Shown here: piece after piece, positions 34,703-42,195 of the stretch
Position numbering within the stretch: the first letter of the stretch is position 1
Layout of the letters: each line of letters begins with the position of its first letter
Assembly (NCBI RefSeq): GCF_038070105.1
Contig: NZ_JBBPBZ010000002.1
Location: 2,430,001 to 2,494,000 of the forward strand
Length of the DNA: 64,000 bases
From: Methylocystis sp. IM3
Lineage (GTDB): Bacteria; Pseudomonadota; Alphaproteobacteria; Rhizobiales; Beijerinckiaceae
Direction of reading: 5' to 3'
Position numbers and translations under genes: made by a program
The notes under the pieces: generated by a model
Databases searched by the model: none
What the model was told of the DNA's origin: nothing
The model's input: only the letters and a program-made list of their open reading frames with translations

Positions 34703-35248
34703 CTATTTTTGAGCGCCCGTCCACTTTTTCACCGTCTCCAGCGCATTCTCGATATGCTTCGTCGCGCCCGAGTCGGAAACGGCTGACAGGATTTTCCCCT
34801 CGGGCGAAATCACATAGGAAATGCGATTGGCGAAGACCGGCCCCGCGACAGGCAGGCTGAACGAAGCGTCATAGGCCTTGATGACGTTGAACTGCGGGTC
34901 CGCGCCCACAGGAAACTTGTCGCGGCATTCCTTGGTCGAGAACTCGCGCTGCGTCTCGATCCCGTCGCCCGATATGCCGATGACGGACGCCTTCATCGCT
35001 GCGAACTGATCCATCGCTTCGGCGAACTCATGCGCCTCCTCGGTGCAGACGCTGGTGAAGGACTTCGGATAGAAATAGACGACCACCGGACCGTTCTTCA
35101 GCGCCTCCTTCAACGAGAAAGTGAACTCCTTCCCGCCCTGCGCCGCCAGCACCGCGAAGTCCGGCGCGGGATCGCCCGGTTTCAGCGCGGCGAACGCGGC
35201 TGTGGCGGAGATCAGGAAAGCGATTGACGCAGCGATGCCGAGGCGCAT
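34703..35248 (-). CDS. Exported peroxiredoxin (BCP/PrxQ-like)
   Basis: Thiol peroxidase reducing hydrogen peroxide or organic peroxides. 181 residues with signal peptide MRLGIAASIAFLISATAAFA, so it acts in the periplasm, which is unusual for this family. The catalytic site is SFTSVCTEEAHEF with peroxidatic Cys68 in the T-x-x-C motif; a second Cys at 108 (STKECRDKF) may act as the resolving Cys. DPQFNVIKAYDASF and GPVFANRISYVI are typical. The ATG at 35248 follows an AAGGG Shine-Dalgarno; an in-frame ATG at 35266 is weaker. The partner reductant is not encoded nearby. Confidence 0.88.
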   Translation of the reverse strand: MRLGIAASIAFLISATAAFAALKPGDPAPDFAVLAAQGGKEFTFSLKEALKNGPVVVYFYPKSFTSVCTEEAHEFAEAMDQFAAMKASVIGISGDGIETQREFSTKECRDKFPVGADPQFNVIKAYDASFSLPVAGPVFANRISYVISPEGKILSAVSDSGATKHIENALETVKKWTGAQK

Positions 35249-35376
35249 GGAAGAACCCTTTTTCATTTCTCAAAGTGGAGGTAGAGGATTCACGGCGGCG
35301 TTCAAGTCACCGTTCCGCTCTCCCGCGCGCCGAAGGGGATCGAGGGCGTTTCTTCGTCTCCCCGGAGTGGAGCTGT

Positions 35377-36684
35377 TCAGCCGCTCCACGGGCGGCGCTC
35401 GTTGAAGCGCGCCCAGTTCTGCGCCACGAGCTCGAAGAGCTTCTCGCCCTCGGCGGACATCCAGCCCGCGAGCCGAGTGGCGGCGGCCTCGATTGGGCCT
35501 GCGGGCCTCGACGCCTTGCTCGCACTGCGAAACGACAGGGCGAGAGTGGGGAAAACCGTCACCGTGACGACGGCTGCGCCGATAAGCGCGGAGGCGTTTT
35601 CACCCGATATTTGCCCCGAGCGCGCGCCGAGATAGCTGATTGCGACGACGAGGGGCAAGGTCGTTGCAGAAAGCAGCGCAAGCGCCGGCATGTCCCTCGG
35701 CCCGAGCACGCGGCGATACAGCGCGAGCGGCGCCATGCGAACGAAAGCAAAGGCGAAGGAGAACAGGACCAGGCGGGCGATGCTGGCCGGGCTGGCGAAC
35801 AGTGCGGAAAGGTCGAATTCGATCCCGCTGGCGATGAAAAAAACCGGAACGAAAAAACCCGCCCCGATCGTCTTCAGCCGGCCTTCGAGCGCCTGCGCTC
35901 TGGTGCCGTCGACGAGCGTGGCCACGGCCATTCCGGCCGCATAGGCGCCGACAACCGCTTCCATGCCCATGACGCCGGCAAGCGACACGAAGCCCAGAAG
36001 GACGAGCAGCGAGACGCGCACGGGGAGAAGCTCGCTGTCGCCGAGCCATCGCAGGATGATCGCCGAGAGACGGTCAGAGCGCAGCGTCGCCAGCAGAAAG
36101 ACGCTCACGACGGCGATGAGCAGAAAGAGCAGACTCAAAAGCGTCTGGTGGAAGTGGTGCTTCTCCTGCGCCAGCGCGATGGAGGCGAGGAGAAGCGGGC
36201 CGAGCTCGCCGATCGCCGCGGCGCCCATGACATAGCGGCCGAAATCCGTGGTCAGCTCGCCCGCCTGCCGCAGAATGGGCAGAAGAATGCCGAAGGCCGT
36301 CGTCGGCAGAATGATGGCGACGAGCGCCGGCGCGCGCACGAGCCCCACAAGATAGAGCGCGGCCACGAACAGCGCGGAGACGAGCATGGAGACGAGCCAG
36401 GCGAGGAGACCGATCCGCAACGGCCCCGGCCCCAGCTCCTTCATCTTGAATTCGAAGCCGGCCTGAAAAAAGAGGAAGACTAGGCCGAACCTGCCGAGAA
36501 ACTCGATCGCGGCGTCGTTGACGACGAGGCCCGTGACGCTCGGGCCGGCGAGAACGCCGAGCATCAATTCGATCGCGACGACCGGAACGGTTGCGAAAAG
36601 CGGAAGACGGCTGGCGAGGGGCGCCAGAACCGCAATGCCCAGGATGAGGAATATTCCCTGAAATTCGGTCGTCACGGCGCTCAC
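35377..36684 (-). CDS. Kef-type monovalent cation:proton antiporter (CPA2)
   Basis: Inner-membrane transporter of the Na+/H+ exchanger superfamily, 435 residues with about 12 or 13 hydrophobic helices. Family segments include LMLGVLAGPSVTGL, FLFFQAGFEFKMKEL, GRYVMGAAAIGELGPLLLAS and GMEAVVGAYAAGMAVATLVD. The protein ends soon after the membrane domain, so the RCK/TrkA-N domain of KefB/KefC is missing, as in simpler CPA2 antiporters. The ion (K+ or Na+) cannot be told from sequence. The start is a GTG at 36684, with an ATG in another frame 4 nt upstream. Transcribed alone. Confidence 0.85.
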   Translation of the reverse strand: MSAVTTEFQGIFLILGIAVLAPLASRLPLFATVPVVAIELMLGVLAGPSVTGLVVNDAAIEFLGRFGLVFLFFQAGFEFKMKELGPGPLRIGLLAWLVSMLVSALFVAALYLVGLVRAPALVAIILPTTAFGILLPILRQAGELTTDFGRYVMGAAAIGELGPLLLASIALAQEKHHFHQTLLSLLFLLIAVVSVFLLATLRSDRLSAIILRWLGDSELLPVRVSLLVLLGFVSLAGVMGMEAVVGAYAAGMAVATLVDGTRAQALEGRLKTIGAGFFVPVFFIASGIEFDLSALFASPASIARLVLFSFAFAFVRMAPLALYRRVLGPRDMPALALLSATTLPLVVAISYLGARSGQISGENASALIGAAVVTVTVFPTLALSFRSASKASRPAGPIEAAATRLAGWMSAEGEKLFELVAQNWARFNERRPWSG

Positions 36685-36968
36685 CCATTCATGCGGCTTT
36701 CACGGGCGCCGACGGCGAAAAAGCGTCGGCGCGGCGCGAATCGCCGAAAAGCGGTTCGATTAGAAAACATAACCGTTTTTGGCCACTTGTACGAAAGCGC
36801 CGGAGAGACACGCGCCGGCGCCCTGCCCGCCCTGCGGCGGCCCGGTCAGGCGACTTCGCCCGCCGGCGCCGCGCGGCGCGCGGACAGCATGCGCTTCATC
36901 TCCGGCGCGCCGCGTGCCTGAGTGGATGTCCTGCCGTGTCTGCTCAACAGGATCAGAAGGCGCAGCAG

Positions 36969-38405
36969 TCAGACATGAACCGCCCGGCCATAGGCGTCGA
37001 GCACGCTCTCGTGCATCGTCTCGGAGAGCGTCGGGTGGGGGAAGATGGTTTTCATCAGCTCCTCCTCCGTCGTCTCCAGATTCATGGCGATCACGAAACC
37101 CTGAACGAGCTCCGTCGCCTCGGCGCCGACGAGATGCGCGCCAAGCAGGCGCCCCGTCTTCCTGTCGAAGATCGTCTTGACCAGCCCCTCCGGCTCGCCG
37201 AGGGCAATTGCCTTGCCATTGGCGAGATAGGGAAAACGCCCCACCCTGATCTCGAAGCCTTCCGCCTTCGCCCGCTCCTCCGTCAGCCCCACCGACGCCA
37301 CCTGCGGATGGCAATAGGTGCAGCCGGGGACAAGCGTCTTGTCGAGCGGATGCGCTGGCAGGCCGGCGATCGCCTCGACGCAGGAGACGCCCTCATGCTC
37401 CGCCTTGTGGGCGAGCATCGGTCCGCCAGCGACATCGCCAATGGCGTAAATGCCCGGCGCACTCGTCCGGCCGAGCCCGTCCGTCTTGATGACGCCCTTC
37501 TCCAGCGCGACGCCGAGCGCCTCGAGGCCCAGATTTTCCACATTGGCCACGACGCCCGCCGCCGACAGCACACGCTCGACCTCGAGCGTATCGGCGGCGC
37601 CGTCCGCGCCTTTCAGCCTCGCAACGACGCTGTCCGCCTTTTTTTCCAGCCCCGCGACCGTTGTCGCCGTGCGGATGACAATGCCTTGCTTCTCGAAGCT
37701 CTTACGCGCAAAGGCGGCTATCTCGGCGTCCTCGGCGGGCAGGATGTGCGGCAGCGCCTCGACGAGGGTGACCTCGACGCCGAATGTGCGGAAAAATGAT
37801 GCAAATTCGACGCCGATCGCGCCGGCGCCGACGACGAGCAGGGACTTGGGGAAGCGCTCCGGCTTCAGCGCCTCGAAATAGGTCCAGACCAACCGCCCGT
37901 CGGGCTCGAGGCCTGGCAGAACGCGCGGCCGCGCGCCGGTCGCGATAATGATGTGACTGGCCCGATAGTCGCCCTCCCCCAGGATGGTCTTCGGGGCGGG
38001 AAGCTGCGGCGTCACGGGAGGCTTGGTCGGCGCGCCGATTTTGACCTCGCCTTTGCCGGAGAGCCGCGCCTCGCCCCAGATCACATCGACCTTGTTCTTT
38101 TTCAGCAGAAAGCCGACCCCGGCGTTGAGACGAGCCGCCGCCTCGCGCGAGCGCGCTACAATGCGCGACGCATCGTACCCCGCTCTCGCGCCCGTCACGC
38201 CGAACTGTGCGGCTTCATTTGCGAGCCTGTAAATTTCCGCGGACCGCAGGAGCGCCTTTGTCGGGATGCAGCCCCAGTTGAGGCAGATGCCGCCAAGATG
38301 TTCGCGCTCGGCCACCGCGGTTTTCAGGCCGAGCTGCGCGGCCCGAATCGCGGCCACATATCCGCCGGGTCCGCCGCCGATGACCATCACGTCATATTGG
38401 CTCAT
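36969..38405 (-). CDS. lpdA: Dihydrolipoyl dehydrogenase
   Basis: Flavoprotein E3 subunit that reoxidises dihydrolipoamide with NAD+. In 478 residues: FAD-binding GGGPGGYVAAIRAAQLG at the N-terminus, the redox disulfide GGICLNWGCIPTKALL, an NAD-binding VVGAGAIGVEFASFFRTFG, the second FAD segment GIYAIGDVAGGPMLAHKAEH, and the C-terminal FPHPTLSETMHE with the catalytic His-Glu pair. No pyruvate or 2-oxoglutarate dehydrogenase gene is beside it, so which complex it serves (PDH, OGDH, branched-chain or glycine cleavage) is open. Motif variants such as the extended loop GAPTKPPVTPQLPAPKT mark the E3 form of the PDH-linked type in alphaproteobacteria, which is my guess. Confidence 0.93.
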   Translation of the reverse strand: MSQYDVMVIGGGPGGYVAAIRAAQLGLKTAVAEREHLGGICLNWGCIPTKALLRSAEIYRLANEAAQFGVTGARAGYDASRIVARSREAAARLNAGVGFLLKKNKVDVIWGEARLSGKGEVKIGAPTKPPVTPQLPAPKTILGEGDYRASHIIIATGARPRVLPGLEPDGRLVWTYFEALKPERFPKSLLVVGAGAIGVEFASFFRTFGVEVTLVEALPHILPAEDAEIAAFARKSFEKQGIVIRTATTVAGLEKKADSVVARLKGADGAADTLEVERVLSAAGVVANVENLGLEALGVALEKGVIKTDGLGRTSAPGIYAIGDVAGGPMLAHKAEHEGVSCVEAIAGLPAHPLDKTLVPGCTYCHPQVASVGLTEERAKAEGFEIRVGRFPYLANGKAIALGEPEGLVKTIFDRKTGRLLGAHLVGAEATELVQGFVIAMNLETTEEELMKTIFPHPTLSETMHESVLDAYGRAVHV

Positions 38406-38598
38406 CGATGCCCGCCTCCTCCTGCGCCGCCATGTTCGACAGTGTTAGCCGCGCGCGGTCCTCGCGTCGAGACGGCGCGGCAGGCCCGCTGGGGAGGAGA
38501 AAAGGCGCGGAGGCGCCTGCGTCGGTTGGTCTCCGCAATGCGTGTGAAGACAGTTATGTCCGGCGCAGGCGCGAGGGCTGCGAAGAAATGCACATATC

Positions 38599-38742
38599 CT
38601 AATACCGGCGTGGAGCGGTCGGCCGCCGCACCGGAATCGGAACCGGCCTCAAAACCGGGGCGGGTCCGGGGAGAGCGCGCACGGCGTCGAGCACCTTGCC
38701 GAGCGCAGCGGCGACAATGCCGCTCTTCTGTTTGCCTTTCAT
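38599..38742 (-). CDS. Short basic hypothetical protein (47 residues)
   Basis: A short frame, MKGKQKSGIVAAALGKVLDA ... RRPTAPRRY, with an excellent Shine-Dalgarno (AGGAG eight nt before the ATG). The first half is Lys-rich with a small amphipathic helix; the second half is rich in Pro and Arg (PVPIPVRRPTAPRRY). I recognise no family. It lies between lpdA and the rplT terminator, upstream of lpdA on the same strand. The Shine-Dalgarno is the main evidence, so the call is tentative. Confidence 0.45.
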   Translation of the reverse strand: MKGKQKSGIVAAALGKVLDAVRALPGPAPVLRPVPIPVRRPTAPRRY

Positions 38743-38822
38743 GAGCGTTACTCCTGTCTACCTCCTCTGACAGGTGCAACAATCGAGCCGCTTCTTTTGA
38801 TCCGCGAAAAATTGGAATAAAT

Positions 38823-38854
38823 CAAAAAAGCGCCCGCCGGAGACCGGTGGACGC
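38823..38854 (-). terminator. Intrinsic terminator of rpmI-rplT
   Basis: Read on the minus strand, an 11-bp stem (one mismatch, one G-U) with a 3-nt loop is followed by TTTTTTG. It lies 27 nt beyond the rplT stop, which is the expected place for the end of the L35-L20 operon. Confidence 0.85.
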
Positions 38855-38881
38855 CTTTCAAAAACCAGTCTTTTCAGACGG

Positions 38882-39247
38882 TTACGCAGCAGCCGGCAAA
38901 GCCGCCTTCGCCTGAGCCACGATCGCCGCGAAGGCCTCGGGCTGCTCGATGGCGAGCTGGGACAAAACCTTGCGGTCGACGCCGACCCCCGCCTTGGCGA
39001 GGCCGTCGATGAAGCGCGAATAGGTCAGGCCATGTTCGCGCACGGCGGCGTTCAGGCGCTGAATCCACAATGCGCGGAAGGTGCGCTTCTTGGCCTTGCG
39101 GTCGCGCGTGGCGTATTGCATCGACCGATCGACCGCAGCCTTGGCGGTGCGAATCGTATTCTTGCGGCGGCCATAGAAGCCCTTGGCGGCCTTCAGCGTT
39201 TTCTTGTGCTTGGCGTGGGACGTGACGCCCCGTTTCACGCGAGCCAT
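38882..39247 (-). CDS. rplT: 50S ribosomal protein L20
   Basis: Primary 23S rRNA-binding protein needed early in large-subunit assembly. 121 residues beginning [20 protein letters not shown] with the basic N-terminal extension, then [20 protein letters not shown] and [20 protein letters not shown], all standard for the bacterial family. It lies 39 nt downstream of rpmI on the same strand; infC, often third in this operon, is not present here. A strong terminator follows. Confidence 0.98.
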   Translation of the reverse strand: MARVKRGVTSHAKHKKTLKAAKGFYGRRKNTIRTAKAAVDRSMQYATRDRKAKKRTFRALWIQRLNAAVREHGLTYSRFIDGLAKAGVGVDRKVLSQLAIEQPEAFAAIVAQAKAALPAAA

Positions 39248-39286
39248 GACGAAACTCCTGGGAAGAATTCTGCGTTAAAGGGACGG

Positions 39287-39487
39287 TCAGCCGTTCGGCA
39301 GGAAGTATTTCTTGACGTTGTCGCCATCCGTCTTGAACAGAACATTCGTCCCGCGCAGATTCCTGATCTGCTTGTTGGTGCGCTTGATCATGCCATGGCG
39401 CTTGCCCTGATGGGCATAGACCACCTTACCCGTCCCGGTGATCTTGAAGCGCTTCTTGGCGCCGGATTTCGTCTTCAGCTTGGGCAT
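39287..39487 (-). CDS. rpmI: 50S ribosomal protein L35
   Basis: A 66-residue ribosomal protein: [20 protein letters not shown], then [20 protein letters not shown], the standard bL35 pattern. The ATG at 39487 has GGAG upstream (ccaggagagcaaa). The same frame is open for another 63 codons upstream without coding character. It is the first gene of the pair with rplT, and the 256-nt upstream gap separates it from the divergent amidinotransferase gene. Confidence 0.97.
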   Translation of the reverse strand: MPKLKTKSGAKKRFKITGTGKVVYAHQGKRHGMIKRTNKQIRNLRGTNVLFKTDGDNVKKYFLPNG

Positions 39488-39743
39488 TTTGCTCTCCTGG
39501 GCCACTGGCCCCGTTGTTTCTGGCGCGCCGAGCCCGTCCTGGACCTTGTTGGCGCGTTTCGCGCGAGCGAAAAGAACCGCCACGGCAGCCCATCTACTTG
39601 CCGGGCGGTTCAGGAGTGCCGCATATAGAGTGAAAGCCGAAGGAATTGCAAGAGGCGGTGGACATACGCCGTTCACGAGCCATATTCAACGCTGTCCGGC
39701 AGCCTTGAGCTGGGCAAAAAGGGGCACGACCGAGGGCTTTTGC

Positions 39744-40856
39744 ATGAATGTTCACGCGCCATTGCATGATTCCGTCACGGACGAATGTCCGGTCAACTCC
39801 CACAATGAATGGGACCCGCTCGAGGAGATCATCGTCGGCCGGCTCGAAGGCTCCACGATCCCCTCCGATCATCCCGTCGTGACCTGCAATATCCCCGGCA
39901 TGGCGGCGCGCGCGCAGGCGCTGGCGGCCGGATTCCGCTTCCCGAAATTCATGATCGAGCCGGCGCAAGAGGAGCTCGACAATTTCATCGAGGTTCTCGA
40001 ATCGCTGGGCGTGACGGTCACCCGGCCCGAGCCCTTCAATCACAAGGCCAAGTTTTCCACGCCCGATTGGTCGTCGCGGGGCTTTTGCAATTCCTGCCCG
40101 CGCGATTCGATGCTCGTGATCGGCCAGGAGATTCTCGAAACGCCCATGGCCTGGCCCTGCCGCTATTTCGAAACCCATTCCTATCGACCGGTTCTCAAGG
40201 ACTATTTCCGCCGCGGCGCGCGCTGGACCTCGGCTCCCAAGCCGCAGCTCACGGACGAGCTTTTCGACCCCAATTTCAAATTGCCAGAAAAAGGCGAGCC
40301 CATCCGTTACATCCTTACGGAATTCGAGCCGGTCTTCGACGCCGCCGACTTCTTTCGCTGCGGGCGGGACATTTTCGTCACGCGCTCCAACGTGACGAAC
40401 GCCATGGGGATCGACTGGCTTCGGCGCCATCTGGGCGAAGGCTATCGCATCCATGAGATCAAGAGCCGTTGCCCCAACCCAATGCATATCGATACGACCA
40501 TCCTGCCGCTCGGACCCGGCAAGATCCTGATCAACCCCGAATACATCAATCCCGACGAGCTTCCCGACATTCTCAAGAAATGGGACATTCTCGTCGCGCC
40601 CGAGCCCGACCCCATCGAGGATCGCATCCTCAAGATCACGTCCATGTGCGGCAAATGGCTGAGCATGAACATTCTGATGATCGACGAGAAGCGCATGATC
40701 GTCGATCCGCATCACGCCAACATGATGCGGCAGGTCGAGAAGTGGGGCTTCGAGCCGATCCCCGTGCCCTTCCTGCATTACGCCGCCTTCGGCGGCGCCT
40801 TCCATTGCGCGACGCTCGACGTTCGCCGCCGGGGAACTCTCGAAAGCTATTTCTAG
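39744..40856 (+). CDS. Glycine amidinotransferase-like enzyme (AGAT family)
   Basis: Transfers an amidino group from arginine to an amine; the AGAT reaction gives guanidinoacetate and ornithine. The 370-residue protein is strikingly close to eukaryotic AGAT patterns: EFEPVFDAADFFRCGRDIFV (catalytic Asp region), RSNVTNAMGIDWLRRHLGEG, NPMHIDTTILPLGPGKIL (catalytic His248), KWLSMNILMIDEKRMIVD and GGAFHCATLDVRRRGTLESY (nucleophile Cys355). All three catalytic positions are kept. The acceptor amine is unknown; glycine, or an amine of a secondary metabolite (StrB, CyrA and SxtG are relatives), is possible. A GAGGG Shine-Dalgarno precedes the ATG. It shares the CTAG of its stop with the convergent SMR transporter. 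Confidence 0.85.
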   Translation: MNVHAPLHDSVTDECPVNSHNEWDPLEEIIVGRLEGSTIPSDHPVVTCNIPGMAARAQALAAGFRFPKFMIEPAQEELDNFIEVLESLGVTVTRPEPFNHKAKFSTPDWSSRGFCNSCPRDSMLVIGQEILETPMAWPCRYFETHSYRPVLKDYFRRGARWTSAPKPQLTDELFDPNFKLPEKGEPIRYILTEFEPVFDAADFFRCGRDIFVTRSNVTNAMGIDWLRRHLGEGYRIHEIKSRCPNPMHIDTTILPLGPGKILINPEYINPDELPDILKKWDILVAPEPDPIEDRILKITSMCGKWLSMNILMIDEKRMIVDPHHANMMRQVEKWGFEPIPVPFLHYAAFGGAFHCATLDVRRRGTLESYF

Positions 40857-41173
40857 TTCACGCCGCTCAAGCGGAGGCCGACCATACCGATGATGATCAA
40901 GGCGATCGACGCCAGACGCATCGGCGTGGCCGGCTCGTTGAAAAGATAGACGCCCACGACGGTCACGGCGGCGACGCTGCCGCCGGTCCAGACGGCATAG
41001 GCCGTGCCGGCGGGAATATATTTCACCGCGACGCCCAGACAGCCCACGCTGGCGATCATGAAGAACAGCATGATGACGGTCGGCCATACCCGCGTGAAGC
41101 CTTCGGCATATTTCATGCCGACGAGCCAGCCGACCTCGCACAGGCTGCCAATGAGAAGAATGACCCAGGCCAT
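40853..41173 (-). CDS. SMR family transporter, Gdx/SugE-like (probable guanidinium exporter)
   Basis: A 106-residue four-helix small multidrug resistance protein starting MAWVILLIGSLCEVGWLVGM. Residues matching the guanidinium-export (Gdx, formerly SugE) subtype are Glu13, Trp16, Ser42, Tyr59 and Trp62, with GMKYAEGFTRVWPT typical of SugE rather than EmrE. The Gly10 common in Gdx is Ser here. These proteins exchange guanidinium or simple substituted guanidines for protons. It converges with an amidinotransferase gene, overlapping by 4 nt, an arrangement that suggests linked guanidino metabolism but does not place them in one operon. No guanidine riboswitch was recognised upstream. Confidence 0.8.
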   Translation of the reverse strand: MAWVILLIGSLCEVGWLVGMKYAEGFTRVWPTVIMLFFMIASVGCLGVAVKYIPAGTAYAVWTGGSVAAVTVVGVYLFNEPATPMRLASIALIIIGMVGLRLSGVN

Positions 41174-41316
41174 TTTGAAAATCCCGATGATGTCGCTCTA
41201 AGGCCTTGTTCGTGTTCCTGCGCCCGCCGTCAAGGCTCGCCGGCGTCGGACGCAGACGCAGCGTTTGATTTCGCGCCTGAGGGAACCGAAATAGAACCCA
41301 GGAGGAATTGTCCGAC

Positions 41317-42195
41317 ATGAGAAAAATCATTGGCGTTTATCCACCGCCGGAAACGATGCGCTGGGTTGGGGATGGCTTCCCCGTGCGCCAGCTGTTCTCG
41401 CATGCGGAACATGGCGAGCGCGTCAGCCCTTTCCTTCTCCTGGATTACGCCGGGCCTATGGATTTCCCGCCCTCGGATCACCGCAGAGGCGTCGGCCAGC
41501 ACCCGCACCGCGGTTTCGAAACCGTGACCATCGTCTTCGACGGAGAGCTGGCGCATCGCGATTCCACCGGCGCTGGCGGCCTCATCGGTCCAGGCGATGT
41601 GCAGTGGATGACGGCGGGCTCTGGCGTCCTCCACGAGGAATATCACTCGGAGGTTTTTTCGCGTCAGGGCGGGCGCCTGGAAATCGCGCAGCTGTGGGTC
41701 AATCTGCCGGCCCGGTTGAAAATGGTCGCGCCCCGCTACCAGACTCTTCTCGACGCAGATATCCCCCGCATCGATTTGCGCAACGACAGCGGGCTGCTGC
41801 GCGTGATCGCCGGAGAGTTTGAAGGCGCCAGAGGACCGGCGCAAACGTCGACGCCAATCAATATCTGGGACGTACGACTCGATGAGGGAAAGACAGCCGC
41901 CTTCTCCCTGCCAGAAGGACACAATCTCGTCCTCGCCGTCTTCGATGGTCCGGTCGTCATCAACGGCGAAGGCCACGCGCGCTCGGGCGAGACGGTCGTC
42001 TTCGAACGCTACGGAGGCGATATCATCCTTTCGGCGCAGGCGGATTGCAAGGCGCTCCTGCTCAGCGGCGAGCCGATCGACGAAGCTGTTGAGCAGCAAG
42101 GCCCCTTTGTGATGAATACGAAGGAAGAACTTCGGCAGGCGGTCGAGGATTATCGTTCGGGCGAGTTCGGAACGATAAAGCCAACCGGTGCATGA
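41317..42195 (+). CDS. Pirin family protein
   Basis: A 292-residue bicupin of the pirin family. The N-terminal cupin keeps the metal-binding set: HPHRGFETVTIVFDGELAHR supplies two His, and GSGVLHEEYH supplies His and Glu (family pattern H-x-H, H, E). GPGDVQWMTAGSGVLHEE is the family signature. Some bacterial pirins act as quercetin dioxygenases or regulate pyruvate metabolism; the role here is unknown. The ATG at 41317 follows a strong GGAGGAA. Its 3' end overlaps the convergent histidine-kinase gene by 46 nt. Confidence 0.9.
   Translation: MRKIIGVYPPPETMRWVGDGFPVRQLFSHAEHGERVSPFLLLDYAGPMDFPPSDHRRGVGQHPHRGFETVTIVFDGELAHRDSTGAGGLIGPGDVQWMTAGSGVLHEEYHSEVFSRQGGRLEIAQLWVNLPARLKMVAPRYQTLLDADIPRIDLRNDSGLLRVIAGEFEGARGPAQTSTPINIWDVRLDEGKTAAFSLPEGHNLVLAVFDGPVVINGEGHARSGETVVFERYGGDIILSAQADCKALLLSGEPIDEAVEQQGPFVMNTKEELRQAVEDYRSGEFGTIKPTGA

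Noticed and set aside
38402..38782. A 126-codon minus-strand frame overlapping the short basic ORF region
   Set aside because: Arg-rich without motifs; the 47-codon frame in the same place has a much better ribosome-binding site.
41174..41316. A guanidine riboswitch upstream of the Gdx-like gene
   Set aside because: No pair of ACGR-loop hairpins (guanidine-II) or other recognised guanidine motif could be read in the 143-nt gap.
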